From: Bombus terrestris
Lineage: Eukaryota > Arthropoda > Insecta > Hymenoptera > Apidae
Reading direction: 5' to 3'
Length of the DNA stretch: 64,000 nucleotides
Assembly: GCF_910591885.1 (NCBI RefSeq)
Contig: NC_063272.1
Location: 2,907,924 to 2,971,923 of the forward strand
The notes under the pieces: model-generated
What the model saw: the letters and a program-made list of their open reading frames with translations, nothing else
The model's database searches: none
Told to the model about the DNA's origin: nothing
Shown here: positions 45,082-58,242 of the stretch, in pieces
Numbering within the stretch: position 1 is the first letter of the stretch
Layout: each line of letters opens with the position of its first letter
Position numbers and translations under genes: made by a program

Positions 45082-45292
45082 CAGGTTGTCCCCTAATCGT
45101 CTTTGTTTTACAAACATATCTTTTACGACAACGCATCTTTATACAAACACGAAAATTCAGTCAAACAATGCGATCTTCATCTTAATAGGACAAAATGGAT
45201 CGTACGTAATTCGATAAAATAATAGAAAACAGAAAAATGTTGCGCGTCTATGATTTCCTTATAGAACGAAAGAAACTTTTGCCACGATCTAA
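45082..45292 (-). mobile_element. ~211-bp mariner-like mini-element, degenerate copy
   Basis: This aligns along its whole length with the reverse complement of 61630-61844. Shared blocks include AGGTTGTCCCC/AGGTTGCCCC, TCTTTTACGACAACGCATC, TTTATACAAACACGA, TTAATAGGACAAAATGG, CGTACGTAATTCGATAAAAT and GCGTCTATGATTTCC. The right end CTAA is followed by TA. The left end lacks a clear TA and the terminal repeats have drifted. Confidence 0.7.
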
Positions 45293-47720
45293 TATAATAT
45301 TTAACAAATAACGGCAACTTCCGGTTCAAGTGTCTCTCTTAATTATTTTCGTGGAAATATGAGCGCGCAATAAATATTCACAGTCTAGTTAGACACAGTA
45401 CTGTGAGAAGAAAGTAATAGAATTTTTATCGCTATAAATAATAGATGCATATCCTTTATCACTGGTGGCATCCTAAATCATGCTAGTGGCTTTTGACGTG
45501 TGACACAGCCTGGATATTTCTCTTCGGTTATTATCTGTTAGTCTGTATGTCCGGAGCAAGCTACATATATAAATGTACGTACATATATACATACATACAT
45601 ACATACATACATAGTATATAGCAACGACAGGAAAAAGACTCGCAGCGATTATTTTTCGTTTGCCACGAGTCTATGAATCATTGGCGTTAGTCTGCTTATT
45701 CGACTGCATTTTCCGTGGTAGTTCGATGTGATTAGGATAGCTCGTTACATAGTCGAAACATTGTTGAAACTGCTATATGACCATGATATTACACAATGAG
45801 TGTGTAAAGATGAGAGAAAAGAGAGCGCGATAGGGAGAAATTTTGGATCTTTGTTGAAACGACCTTTTTCGTTTAAATAATATGTAAGTTTTTTATTTAT
45901 TCAAAGATAGCTACGCATCTTTCCATTTACGTAAATCGATCTCTTCCATCTTCGTGAGTTAGATCTGTCGAAAGTTCTTTCGCTTTCTCGAGTTGGCAAG
46001 TTGGAAAAAAAAGAATCCCTGACATCGACGCGAAAAAATAATCGATTTGCCATAGAATGGTCATGTACAGTGAACGACAATACTATCGCAACATCCTTCG
46101 CAATTGAATAATTTCTTCGTAAGGTCAGATCAAACGACTTGAGTTTTTGCGAGGTTTATTGTTATTGCGAGTTATTGCGAGGTAGAGGTTTATTTTTCAA
46201 GCTTTCTTTATCTGGGTTTAGAGCAACGGAAATTGGAACATCTTTCGAAGATTCGCACACGTACAGAACGTTAAAAAAATAATTTATTCCGAAATCTTTC
46301 AACTTTCGATTCGCCTTTCATCTCTTCGATTCGCCATCTGAACAAATATTTCGAAAAATTCAAATCAATTTATATGCTCGTCCTTGCTTCTTTCATAACA
46401 CGGATTACTATCATTTTGAATGAACATGTGCTTTTTTCGTGATTCGAATTAAAAGAATTAAACAAATCGGAACGTTGTTTTCCTTGTTGTAGCATTAACA
46501 TTTTTATTGCGCTCGTAATTCACGATACTTAGGTTGCAACATACCGAAGCTCTTCTCATACTTGTATCGCATTAGGGGCAAATGTTACATGGTTGCAGAA
46601 CCGTACAAGCAATATGCTGGAGACAAAGTGGGGTGGGATTTTATGTACCAAGTTAATGCTACATTCCGTTCTCGTTCACCCTAATGGGACGGCTTAATAA
46701 ATATCATTCGATATATCTTGAAGGTTCCGCCATTTCTATCTGAAAGTTGTTCACCAAGGGTAGAAGGTAAATTATCGTTGACATTCCCTTCAATCTGACA
46801 TAAGAGACACGAAGGGGACGAAAAGATTGAGAATTAATGGTCAATATGATCTTGTAGATGATTTCTAAAATGTTCTGAAAGGGAGATAGCGACTGAACCT
46901 ATACTGAAGCTATACAATCTTTACATTTTTTTCGTGTTTAAAATTACCAATTTCTACATTTTACGTTTCCTTCATAAAATTAGAAACTTTCTTGACGAAG
47001 TTGCTAATAATCTACTTGGCCAGTCGACTGTTGCCACCTGTTTGGAAAACGTTTTCCTAAAAAGCGATGACGAGTATATTCAAACACAGGGTATGTGCAA
47101 CTGTGTAGTATGGAATTAAGTTGTCAAATAAACTAAACCAGAATAACTAGTGAAATTGACTGGTTTTACAATTTTATTTTAAAATTCCTACTTCATGTTA
47201 TATTTTTTTCCGCAATGATGTAATGACTTTTGCAACGATAACTAAAAGAATAATATAATGAATCTTGTTTTGTTTTTTATGTATTCAAACTCAAAATAAT
47301 GTATCAAGGCTACCTATACCAATATCAGTTAAAATACCCGGTACTTGTCAAGGTGTAAAAGGGTAAAAGGGTCCCACAATCTGTTTCTCACAATCTGAAT
47401 CCCAATTAACCAGTTTCCTCGTTTTGTACAACTTGCCACGCGTTCTTAAAATTTTTACTGCGTGTCATTCGATATAATGATAACATTTATCAGGAAGTGT
47501 ATCAATCCTATTATAAGTGTATCAATCTTAGTTCAGGGATGATGGTCCCAGATGGATTAATAATCCCAAAAATGCACTACATAACATGGAATTCCTTCTG
47601 TAAGAAAGTAATAAATCACTAAATATAAAAATATTCCATTGTTCCTTTTTTTTTAAAGACCAGTCATTTTCGCTGGTTTTAGTAGAAATAGCTTCGTGTT
47701 AACTATCGGTAGTTCTAGCG
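45293..47720. other. AT-rich stretch without supported genes
   Basis: It holds a (CATA)n run at 45588-45613 and short direct repeats near 46.15 and 47.50 kb. One exon-like segment at about 46980-47091 is open, has a balanced composition (LDEVANNLLGQSTVATCLEN) and ends at ACAGG/GTATGTG, a good donor. I do not recognise it and found no partner exon. Confidence 0.4.
45588..45613. repeat. (CATA)n microsatellite
   Basis: About six uninterrupted ATAC/CATA tetranucleotides, preceded by a less regular TACATATA segment. Confidence 0.85.
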
Positions 47721-47850
47721 TTAAGTTGTAACGAAACGACTTTTTTATTTTTCAACTTTATTGCCGAAATTTATCGCAATTGAAAACAGCAAGTTTTAAC
47801 TATTTTTTACGCACGACGAGTATACTCGTCAAAGACAATTGACTGATTAA
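47721..47850 (-). repeat. Small TTAA-flanked element with GACGAGTATACTCGTC palindrome (copy B)
   Basis: Read on the minus strand, it starts TTAATCAGTCAATTGTCTTTG and then the perfect 16-base palindrome GACGAGTATACTCGTC (47815-47830). It matches TTAACCAGTTAGCCGTCTTC-GACGAGTATAGTCGTC at 49347. The other side ends AGTCGTTTCGTTACAACTTAA, which matches the GTCGTTTTATTACAA block of copy C. TTAA is present at both limits (47721-47724, 47847-47850). Confidence 0.6.
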
Positions 47851-49346
47851 GATATTCTGTATGAATTTACCATAGAATCTAAGCGGACTGACATCGATGA
47901 TAAACGTACTGTCTTTTTCACCTTAAAAATATCTTCTTATTAGGTCTAAAATAATGAAAAGGGCAGGAAACTTGTGAAACTGCTTCCCAGGTATAAAAAG
48001 AAGAAGATATAGGGGGGGGGGGCGTCAAAGGTTTTTAGCAGGGAGCGTTTCAAAGTCGCCAAATAAAAACTTCGAATGTGGTAATTTTTTTTTAATAATA
48101 AAAGTTTTATCGATGCTATATCGTTTCTCCCTGGTGTCTTCTGTACGCTTTGAGACATTTATGACCATTCGTAGGTGAGAGTGAAAGTTAATGATATCTC
48201 GCTTACATCGGAACAGCGACTTTATCCCTTCAAATTTACAATTTCGATCTTTTATTTTATCTTGTGAAGTTTTATGCTTCCAGCGTGTAGAGAGGTGTCT
48301 TTGCATCTTCGACTTTGCTTCGATCAACGATCGAGAATTTTATCTTCTGCAATCAAGTTTATTAAGTTGGACCAACAGAAGAGTTGCTCCAGTATTACTG
48401 TTCCTTTGCAAAATATTCTAGATTTACTTATTCGTTTATTTTTATAATTATTATTTATCGATTATGTCTTATTTATCAAAATATTTCTTTGTAGTCAACA
48501 AGCGACACGAAGGTCATCGAATGAACAAACACGAACTTATCGTATTTGTGGTTTTCAAATATGCCGCTAATATTTATACGTTTGTTAGAAAATTTGTGCG
48601 TAGCACGGCGAAAATATGTGAATTATCAGAGGCAAAGTACTTTATTTAAGCTCCGTTCCGCCAATAATATTTACAATTATATTAATTTGTACGACAATCT
48701 GCGGTTTATTGATAAATTCTCGTTTGATAGATTTTGTATAATCGGACAGAAAGCTGGCAAAGGCAACGGAGAATTCGCAGAAGCGTTCAAAAGGGAATGT
48801 TACCCTCGTTCGTCAGTCTGCTTGTTAGCACCCCCTGTAAAATTAATGAGGAGATCACCCAATAAGAAATAACTGCAGATTTACAGATAGGGTTCCACCC
48901 ACGCAGTGTTTACCTTCTAATGAAATTTCCAAGAGATAATGCTTTCTTCAGACAATTCCTCGGACTATTCGCGCGTTCAATTTGTATAATTGCTTCCTAT
49001 CAGCCAGGACAATTTATTACGACGCAGTTTGCTAGCGATTAGCTATCAAACTTAAACGAAACTATTCAGATCGACGCTTTGGTAATGACATTATCGATGA
49101 TATATCATTCCATGATACGTGATATAATTAATTTATACGTTATATCAACGTATTATATTATTTTCATCGCGTTGCTCTACCTATTATGGTTGTCGGAGCA
49201 TCCCATAAATAATTCGATTGATCGAGGAGCGAAATTTGCGACAATGGAACTCGTCTCCGTAGAAATTTTATAAGAGGAAAGTAGAACATTTCATAGGAAG
49301 ACAGCAGGCAGCTGTGGAAAATGATAAGAACATTAAACGGATAGAC
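47851..49346. other. AT-rich stretch without supported genes
   Basis: An isolated run of 11 G lies at 48012-48022. Overlapping short frames at 47946-48872 on both strands carry no recognisable motifs. Confidence 0.45.
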
Positions 49347-49530
49347 TTAACCAGTTAGCCGTCTTCGACGAGTATAGTCGTCACGAAGAACTGGCAATAT
49401 TTTGCATTACGACGAGCCCTGTTGGTAATAACATTAAAAAATGAAACGGTCGTTTTATTACAATTTAATTCTATATTGTAGCAGTCACTTTGTGTTTGAC
49501 GAATATACTTGTCGTTTCAAACAGATTGCA
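49347..49530 (+). repeat. Small TTAA-type element with a palindrome near each end (copy C)
   Basis: It starts TTAACCAGTTAGCC at 49347, followed by GACGAGTATAGTCGTC (49367-49382). A second, drifted copy of the same palindrome, GACGAATATACTTGTC, lies near the other end (49498-49513). The inside, AAACGGTCGTTTTATTACAA and GTAGCAGTCAC, aligns with copies A and B. Subterminal palindromes at both ends next to a TTAA site suggest a piggyBac-like non-autonomous element. The right TTAA is not clear. Confidence 0.55.
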
Positions 49531-49577
49531 ACAGCCTAATGTTACAACATCCCTGTAAGTGAAAACTTATAAGCGAC

Positions 49578-50303
<726 letters not shown>

Positions 50304-52778
50304 CCTTATTTCACGCATATTTATGTGCAACATAATATGAACAAAAGAAAGAAAGTTTAAAAACATTATTACCATTGCCAGTGCGTTATGGTTATAGCGT
50401 CATAAGAAGCAAAAAAGGGGAATAAAAAGCGTTAAAACGTCCTAACTTCAATTTCCACGGCAAATGAAATTGTTTACTAAAAGGTATAATTTACATCTCA
50501 TGGCTAACATATGTACATGCTCGTTAATGAACGTTGCAACACCTGCTGGTTTTCTATAACATTAGAAAATAATTGATCAGGATTACTAGATAAATGATAT
50601 GATAAAATAGAATTTTTCGGTATTCGTACGAACCAAGGATAGACGAAACGCTGAGTGAATGTTCTGAGTGATAATTTCATTTATTGTAATTTCTGTTTCA
50701 TAAAAATCAATCTCTGCGTTTACTCGTTAAGTTTTTCCTTTTAAATTCGGACGTACATGAACGTTAAAGATTCTAAAGTTCTCCGTTATACCGTGATAAC
50801 CGAAATGAAAATTCAGATTTCAATTTCAGAATCGAATGGCCTCTACTGTGTCTATTTATTGAAGGGTTAAAAATATGTTGACGATCTGTTCGGTTTATTT
50901 CGTATTTGTAAAATTAAATTTCCCTTTATCGAAATGGTTTGTGATTACGTGTAATTGCAATTGAAATGATCAAATGTCAATTCTCTTCTTTCCTGAAATT
51001 CATTTATCTTACATCGATCGACAACGTAAATGTCAGAGACTGTCGTTATAAATATCTATAAAACGTCAATGTAATGTAACGAGCGACGGATATATAGAAA
51101 TTTAATTCCCTGTTATTTCTAGTTTTCCGAAACAACTGATAATAGCGACAGCGTGTAACGGCAATAAATAAAATAGCAGGCTATTGTATTTCGTTCTAAA
51201 TTAAAAAAAAAAAAAAAGGATCTATGCAGCGGAGAGTATCGTTGAATTATTAATAAGTTGAAATGTTAATTTAACACATGCATCGAATTTAAGCTTGGCT
51301 CAAGTACGTTGTTGATTGGATTTTTAATTTGGTCCTTTATGGAACTAGGCTAATTAACCTGCTCAGTTTTTAATTATCATTCCTGATTACATTGCAACAG
51401 ATTAGCTCTGACGATTTATGAAAGTTGTTCGTGTACTAAAATTAAAACGTTGAACGAAGATATAAAATATGCGGAAGGCGGCGAAGCTATAAGAAGTAAA
51501 CAAGCGATGCTCTTTAATATTGATAATCGTTAGATTGTATTCTAATGATTAACCGATTACTTTAACGAAAGTGAATATAATACCTTTACTTTCGTTGCAT
51601 TCATTATTACGTTTATATATAAAATTTGCTGCTATTAAATTCATTATGATAGTGAAAGAATAATTCCGCCGGAATATTATATCGAATTTCAACGTTAAAT
51701 GATTATTAAATTATAAACGATGATAAACCATAATAATAAATTATGTCTACCACGTAGTAGGTACGAGAAACGTATAAAATTCTGTTCAACATACACATAA
51801 TAAAATAATAGAATAAACGAATTGCTAGCTAATTGTTTCATTATAATTCGATGAATAATATCGTAAGTTAATTTCGCGTATATTCAATTACTGAAACACA
51901 TTGTGTATAATAAGAAATATTAACATCAAATTACCAAGTAATTTAATTTCTGATCTCGAGATAATCCGCGTGATATCCTCTTTATCCTATCGATATTAAA
52001 TTTTCACGAAGAAGTTAATTTCAAGCGAATGGTAATATTAATCGAATGTTAAGCACGTATTCTTTGCTACGCTGTCGCAATGCTATGTTAATTTATCAAG
52101 TCGATAAACTTTTCGACCGGAACACGTAATACGCAAACTTTCACCAACTAATACGAGTTGCAAATTATTAACGCGCTATTCGTTTCTCTAACGTTATTAA
52201 CTAAGAACTTGCAAATTTCTATTCAATTTCGAGCAATATACGCTGGAATAACGTTTGAGACGTTGTTAAAATTGGAAATTGCGATAAACGAATCGTTGAC
52301 TTTTATCGCTTTCCTACTTACGTGTTACGGGTTTGTATTTGTCGAAAATTTCGACAATGTTCTGTCTATTAAAGAGAAATTACATTCGTCGTTCTCACAT
52401 GTAAAGTTACTTCACCAATTAACATGGAACGCGCGTGTTTCGTAACACAGACAGCATTATCCTTTAAACCTTGCTGCGATAAATAGGTAATAATAATAAT
52501 AATAATAAACCGATAATTAATACAATGTTTATGCTGTATAGAGTGTACTATATATCTATATAATAATCTATGTTTAATCTGTGCATTGAGGTTGAATGAT
52601 AACTCCGACAAATGTGAATGAGAACTCCACGTGTGTAAATGAATTTCATTTTGTAGCCGACAGATGAAATTTAATAAATTATATATATAATTATATATAT
52701 ACTGACAAAATGTTATTTTCTATCTACTTTCTATTATCTAATTTTTATTTTAAAAATAACATTTTGCTAGTTTTAACT
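50304..52778. other. AT-rich stretch without recognisable genes
   Basis: Only simple sequence was seen: an A run near 51.20 kb, (TAA)n at about 52488-52508 and TA-rich sequence near 52.68 kb. The 95-codon frame at 52158-52445 starts with a non-ATG codon and has no recognisable features. Confidence 0.5.
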
Positions 52779-53150
52779 CGACTTAGTTCGCGAAAAAATC
52801 GAATTTGCAAATTTATCAAGTATACTTAAACGACGGTATGTTCCGGAATAAGTAGGACTAGATAATCGACAGGAGGTGGTTTCACGTGTGAAAATAAGTC
52901 GAAAACGTAAAATAACATTTCTTCGTAGAACGCTTTGTTTCCCAGAAAAATAAATTTGAAAATTTCTCATTTATTCGTTAACATTTATTATCTCGAAAAT
53001 GAAGCCTTAAACGGGAACATGTTACTCCACATTTTCGACTTGTTTTCACACGTAAAATGACCTCCATGTCGATTATTCAGTCCCGTCCAGTCCGGAATTA
53101 CCCACGTTCCGGTATGCTTGATAAATTTTCAAACTCAATTTTCTCGACAA
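52779..53150. repeat. Inverted repeat pair of a dispersed ~160-bp sequence
   Basis: The left arm 52779-52943 (minus) and right arm 52991-53150 (plus) are diverged inverted copies separated by about 47 bases. Shared pieces in the right-arm orientation are CATTTTCGACTTGTTTTCAC, TGTCGATTATTCAGTCC, TCCGGAATTA or similar, TTGATAAATTTTCAAA and TTTTCTCG. A third copy is at 16575-16720. The structure could be a foldback element or two insertions head to head. Confidence 0.65.
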
Positions 53151-55658
53151 CCACGTCGAGAATGCAAAAATTTTTATGCTATATATATTTCATTTATATT
53201 TCCACGAAGAATCACGCGGTGCTTGCTTCTTCGTATCACTCGGCCCGGGCTCCGTACATCAAACTTGCACGTTGAACTATCTCCGCTATTTTTGTCTTTC
53301 TCATATCTATCTACATATTAAAACTACGCTGAGACAACTTCTTTTTCGTCTTTTCGAGTTTCCTTTGAAACAAGAAATGGAGATAATTTTTATTACGAAA
53401 GTCGATAACGTCGCTACGTTGTATTTGGCGTTTAATATCGAGTACTTATTACGAAGAAACTTGCTCGAGTTCTAAATGGGTCGTGTTGTTTTTCATTGGG
53501 GAAATTGATAAACGACGATGTGGAAGTAAAATAGTTGACAGTTCTCGTTCGTGCAACATCGCGACGATCGTTCAAACCACGCTGTTCTCGATACTGCAAA
53601 CAACACGTGACGTCAAAAATGCATCGACGGTGTGACGTAGAATGTACACGTACGAGAGGTTGCATGCTTGGTGTGGGATGCAACACATGGTGTGTAACGA
53701 TAGCAACCTCTATGCTATACATGCTCGTATAAGTAAAACAACAAACAAACAAAAAAAAAAAAAGAAAGAAAGAAAGAAGAAGAAAGAAGCGGTCCGACAT
53801 TGTAACTCCCTGTACGCTTTAACTTTGTACCTGTAAGGGTTGAACCGTGCGGGTTGCGAGGCGATCGATAGACTACCTAAAGCTGCACTCACCAGGTCTT
53901 TGCTTTATTGGATATCACTCGATATCTTTCAAGAAATCGCATTCGAGTGTAGTCGATTGATTGGAGCGGAGGCCTGGCTCAAATCGCGTCTTCCTTCCGG
54001 CTGAATTTTGCGATACTACGCTTCGTCCGAATCTTTGATCGGTCCCTTTAACGCGCAACTTTCTAACTTTTATTTGCCTTCATTTTTCCCCACCTTTATT
54101 TAAGGATTTTTACTTAACGATTCCCTTCACGCAGCACGTGCTATCGCTTTTTTTTTCTTTTTCTTTTTTTTTTACTTATTACGTATATTTATTGCTCTTT
54201 TATCTCTTTCTTTGCCTGCTCGTTTCATTCCTTTATCTTTTATTTCTTCGTTTCTTTATTTCCCTTATTTCGAATATTCGCTGTGAACTCCTTCTTCTGA
54301 CATTTTTTCCATCTTTTTATTCATTCTCGTTATTTTACATTATTTCGTTATACGTTGCCACGTCTCTTTCTTTCTGTTTTCACAGATTCCGCGTATCTTT
54401 CTGTTACCTGCTTGTCAATATCTATCGCCCCCGTGTTCATCGCATCATCTAAATCGCGTACAGTCTCGAGGCCTTTTCTTTCCGCTCAACGTAACTTGCT
54501 CCTTCTGCTGTCAACCAATTTTTTATATTCCTTTGCCGAGGATGACTCTATCGCTCTATTATCTGCGAACGACGTGTCTAAAGACAGTTCACGTGCAAGT
54601 CTCGTTCTTTCCTGCTTTTAAATGCGAAATTTTCAGATCCAAATGTTTGTGTTTAATATTATTACAGTGATCTTTTAGCGTGGCGTTAATTTGTTGTAGG
54701 AGCAAATTAAATTTCCTAGATAAGGGTTAATATCTGCTAATAATAATTTTCATTGACAATCTGACTAACAGACGACGGTAATTTTTTATCAATTTTCTGA
54801 CGTTATCAATTTCCAGATATCGAGGCACAGGAAGACAAATTACTCGTCCGATTTAGCGCAATTAATTATTCGTCTTACTCTGATACAATAATTTACAACG
54901 TACAGTAATCGGAAATCGATCGTAATTTTCGTCGGTATAAAAACCGGGGCTGCTTGCAGCCTGTCGTTTAATGCGCAAAAATATTTAATATTTCTGGAAC
55001 TTTTGAAAATCATGAAAGTTTTACGACGCGAGTTCGTAGTTGAATCGAGAACTTCAACCGCGATTTATGATTGTACACGTAGCTGCAAAGAGTTGGAAAT
55101 AATTCACCAAGTTCAGTCAGAACAAATTGATCAAAATATAATTCTAGACGTATATAAACGGTAATATAAATTTCTTGACAGAAATTCGTTTTAAGAATTA
55201 TAAATTCCAGAGAATGAAATTAAGAACTTTCGGGAACTTTGAATAATCGGAATGCAGCGTAAAATTCAAGTACGTCGAAGCATCGAAAGTTATTTTGATC
55301 ACACGTCACCGTTTTATTAATCTTGAAACCTTAAATCTTTGTATTCGTTATTTTACATATCGTAATTAAAGTACAATAATTAATTCTTAATTAATTTAAT
55401 ATATATCATAATTTATTAATATTTAATTCTTTTCCTTAATCATTGATGGAACACAGATCCATTTTTTTACTAAATAACAAAGAAATATTAATTTACTTTG
55501 GAAAAATTTATGAAACTATCCACCTTAGTAATAAGAAACATCGAACGATCATTGAAACACTCGCGTCTGACTAGTTACTGTCTAATACTACTTTTCAGGC
55601 TACACTGTATCTTCATTTGCTATACTTATACACTGTACAATTGTTATTATATATAATT

Positions 55659-55699
<41 letters not shown>

Positions 55700-57329
55700 A
55701 GTAAACAAATTCTATCAACAATACAGGAGTAATATTATTTAATATAAACAACGTATATAATTTAACAGAGACATTGATCTTTTTTCGTAAGTTTGATTAA
55801 TTTCTTATTTCTTAATTTCTTCTCACTTTTTAATTCTATTTATTCAAAACATATATATTTAATATAATCGATACAGCTGCATAATGCGAAGCTTCATTAA
55901 TTAATATCAAAAACGTTCATCGTTTTCAAACGTCAACTGTGAAAACAATAATAATATATAACAAATTATTAAAAAACAAAGTAGAATTGTAATTGACCAT
56001 TGTTATAAAATTGATAGAAAACAAAATAAGTATGCGGGGAATTGAGAATTAGAATTAGAAAAATAATAAGATTAGTAACAATTAATTGTATCTTTCCATA
56101 TATAACTTCTGCAGAGTCCTCTTCAACTTCGTCCCTGTAATTGAAAGCTCTGACTGACGTAGCCCATTTCTTTTCACCATTTTAGCACCGTCACTTAGAG
56201 GAGGATATTACTTTCTGTAAATACGTGAATTTCAATTTAACTTCGCAGCTGCGTAAAATGAACATGCAGATAATGCCGGACGTCATCTTCCATTTTACCG
56301 TACTTCACATTTATACACCGTTGCCTGCTAAAATGCTTTATGACTATCGGCAATTTTCTTTTACGATCAATATTTTATTAATTATTAAGAAGACAAAATG
56401 TCAGTGAAATCTTATTTCCAACGTACGTTGTCGGAAGTTTTGTCTCATTGTCTAATTTGTATTAATAATCAGCTATGTTTTCTTCTTCGTTATCAACGAA
56501 ACAAAATATCATTGAAATTAATTTACAAGCACGTATTAATAAAGAAGTATGTTCGCTTTTATAGGCAATATCATATTAATTATTAACGGAACGAAATATC
56601 AATGAAATTTATTTCCAATTATTATTTGGCTGATTCGTGATGGTTGATGAACAGATACATATATAATACATTATTGTTAAACTTTTCAACAGGTAGTTCA
56701 AACTTCGTCAATCAACGTGTTGATTTACTCGTTTTGATGAAATTCCTATATTATTACGAGAAATTCGTTACATTATCCAATGAAACAAGCGATAATGTAT
56801 TTTATATTCAATTAAAATTTTAACTAAATTCAATACGCGCGTATTCGAATCTGATAATGAAAACCGTATATATATCATTTTTAAGTGCTGTGCCAGGGAA
56901 TAAATGTTTCAACTATGAAACTATCGCATGCAAGTTGTATTAAGAAGGTTAAAATTATTAAAACGACAACTGCTGGAAAAGCAAGAACTAAAACTCTCGT
57001 TCTACTCGCAGAATTTCCACCCGAAATACTTAAATCATTTTTCTCTTCAGAACCTAAAAACAGCATAAAGCTGGAAAGCGCACTACTCGAACATAGTTGG
57101 CGTAATTTTAACTTGAGAACGTTCAACTGCATCGAAGTTCTTCGTTTAAAGAGGAATTCTCGAAGCATTACCCGCCTTGCGGTTCAAACTTTTTCGAACG
57201 TTGTTTTTGTTGTATCCTCGTCATTTTTCACTGCCGGACGTGTATCAAATGCACTGCATTGGAACTATCGTTGCTGTAATATTGTAATATCGGGGAAAAC
57301 CTTGATTAATTAAGAAAGTCTACTTGACC
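53151..57329. other. AT-rich stretch; simple repeats, no supported genes
   Basis: It holds an A/GAAA-rich run (about 53741-53790), a pyrimidine-rich tract (about 54143-54460) and a TA/TG microsatellite near 55.66 kb. At 56881-57313 both strands are open for about 95-140 codons. The minus frame includes a hydrophobic stretch (VLAFPAVVVLIILTFLIQLA) that could be a membrane segment, but it starts without a supported context and resembles nothing known to me. Confidence 0.45.
55659..55700. repeat. (TA)n(TG)n microsatellite
   Basis: About 11 TA dinucleotides switch directly to about 10 TG dinucleotides, then AGTAAAC. Confidence 0.95.
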
Positions 57330-57485
57330 ATGGGTCATCCACCTCTGTGGAACGTGTGTATACCGGAGCCATGGTACAAGAGGTTGCCAGTGTCACGTCG
57401 GAGACGCAAGAAATCACGAAACCGATAGATCGCCGGTGATCTTGTGACAACGACCATACCCAAATAAAATAAATAAATAAAAAAA
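57330..57485 (+). mobile_element. Possible 5'-truncated retroelement 3' end with AAAT-rich tail
   Basis: About 130 bases of G+C-richer sequence are followed by AAATAAAATAAATAAATAAAAAAA (57462-57485 region), like the tail of a LINE or SINE. One frame ends in a basic peptide, RLPVSRRRRKKSRNR, just before the stop and tail. No target duplication was found and the family is unknown, so this is tentative. Confidence 0.35.
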
Positions 57486-57839
57486 TCCTACAATGTTAAT
57501 ATTTATAATCTAATATTAAGATTATTATATTATATCGTATTAATTGTTATATTACAATAGGAAAATTAAAAATCAATCTGGGAATCTACGTGGAAGTTAC
57601 AAGCGAAGCTCCAAAATAACAACTACGTTAAATATTTTTACTACTAATATTTTACTACGTTAAAAGCCAGTTTTCAATTTCTCCAAAAGCGATACGATTC
57701 AAGAATTTTAATCGTTAATAATTCTGATTACGAATAATCATTACGAACGATTCGATTTGTTCCTCGGTCGCTCGATAATAATTTTAGATCATGGGAATTT
57801 AATTTGAAACAGTAATCAATGGAAGTGACCTGAATTTTT

Positions 57840-58020
57840 GTTCGGTTATCGAACAGTGACCATTATCAAGGAAAACCGAATTTTGCTTTGGTTACCGATA
57901 ACCATTATCGATGGCGAAATTGATTTTCGATTATCGCCAAGCAATATCGATGAAAAAAATATTTTCTAGTCACATTCGACTATCGTCGATATTTGCTGAT
58001 AATCGGTTTTCACTGGCAAC
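57840..58020 (+). repeat. Degenerate repeats built on GGTTATCGATAACCATTATCGATGG (left cluster)
   Basis: Variants of GGTTATCGAxxxTGACCATTATC occur several times, separated by AAAATT-type spacers. They match, inverted, the cluster at 58330-58600. Each core has internal ATCGAT symmetry. Confidence 0.6.
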
Positions 58021-58242
58021 GTAAAGAAGCCTAATTATAAAACTGATATGTTTTATTAAGCAAAGAAAAAGATACGAAAATGTACGAAACAAAGCATAAG
58101 ATAAAAGATATCACGGTGCAACTGTTAATAAAAATATTCTACTGCGATATCTTTCATCGTATTCGTTTCATATATTTTCATATCTTTTTGTTTGCTCGAT
58201 AAAACACACAAGTTTTATGAATAACTGCGAACACACGTACTA

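Noticed and set aside
45588..45613. CRISPR-like or regulatory array
   Set aside because: It is a simple CATA microsatellite with no spacers.
53432..53800. 122-codon minus frame
   Set aside because: It is dominated by Phe/Leu from an A/GAAA-rich run and is antisense to other open frames, without recognisable features.
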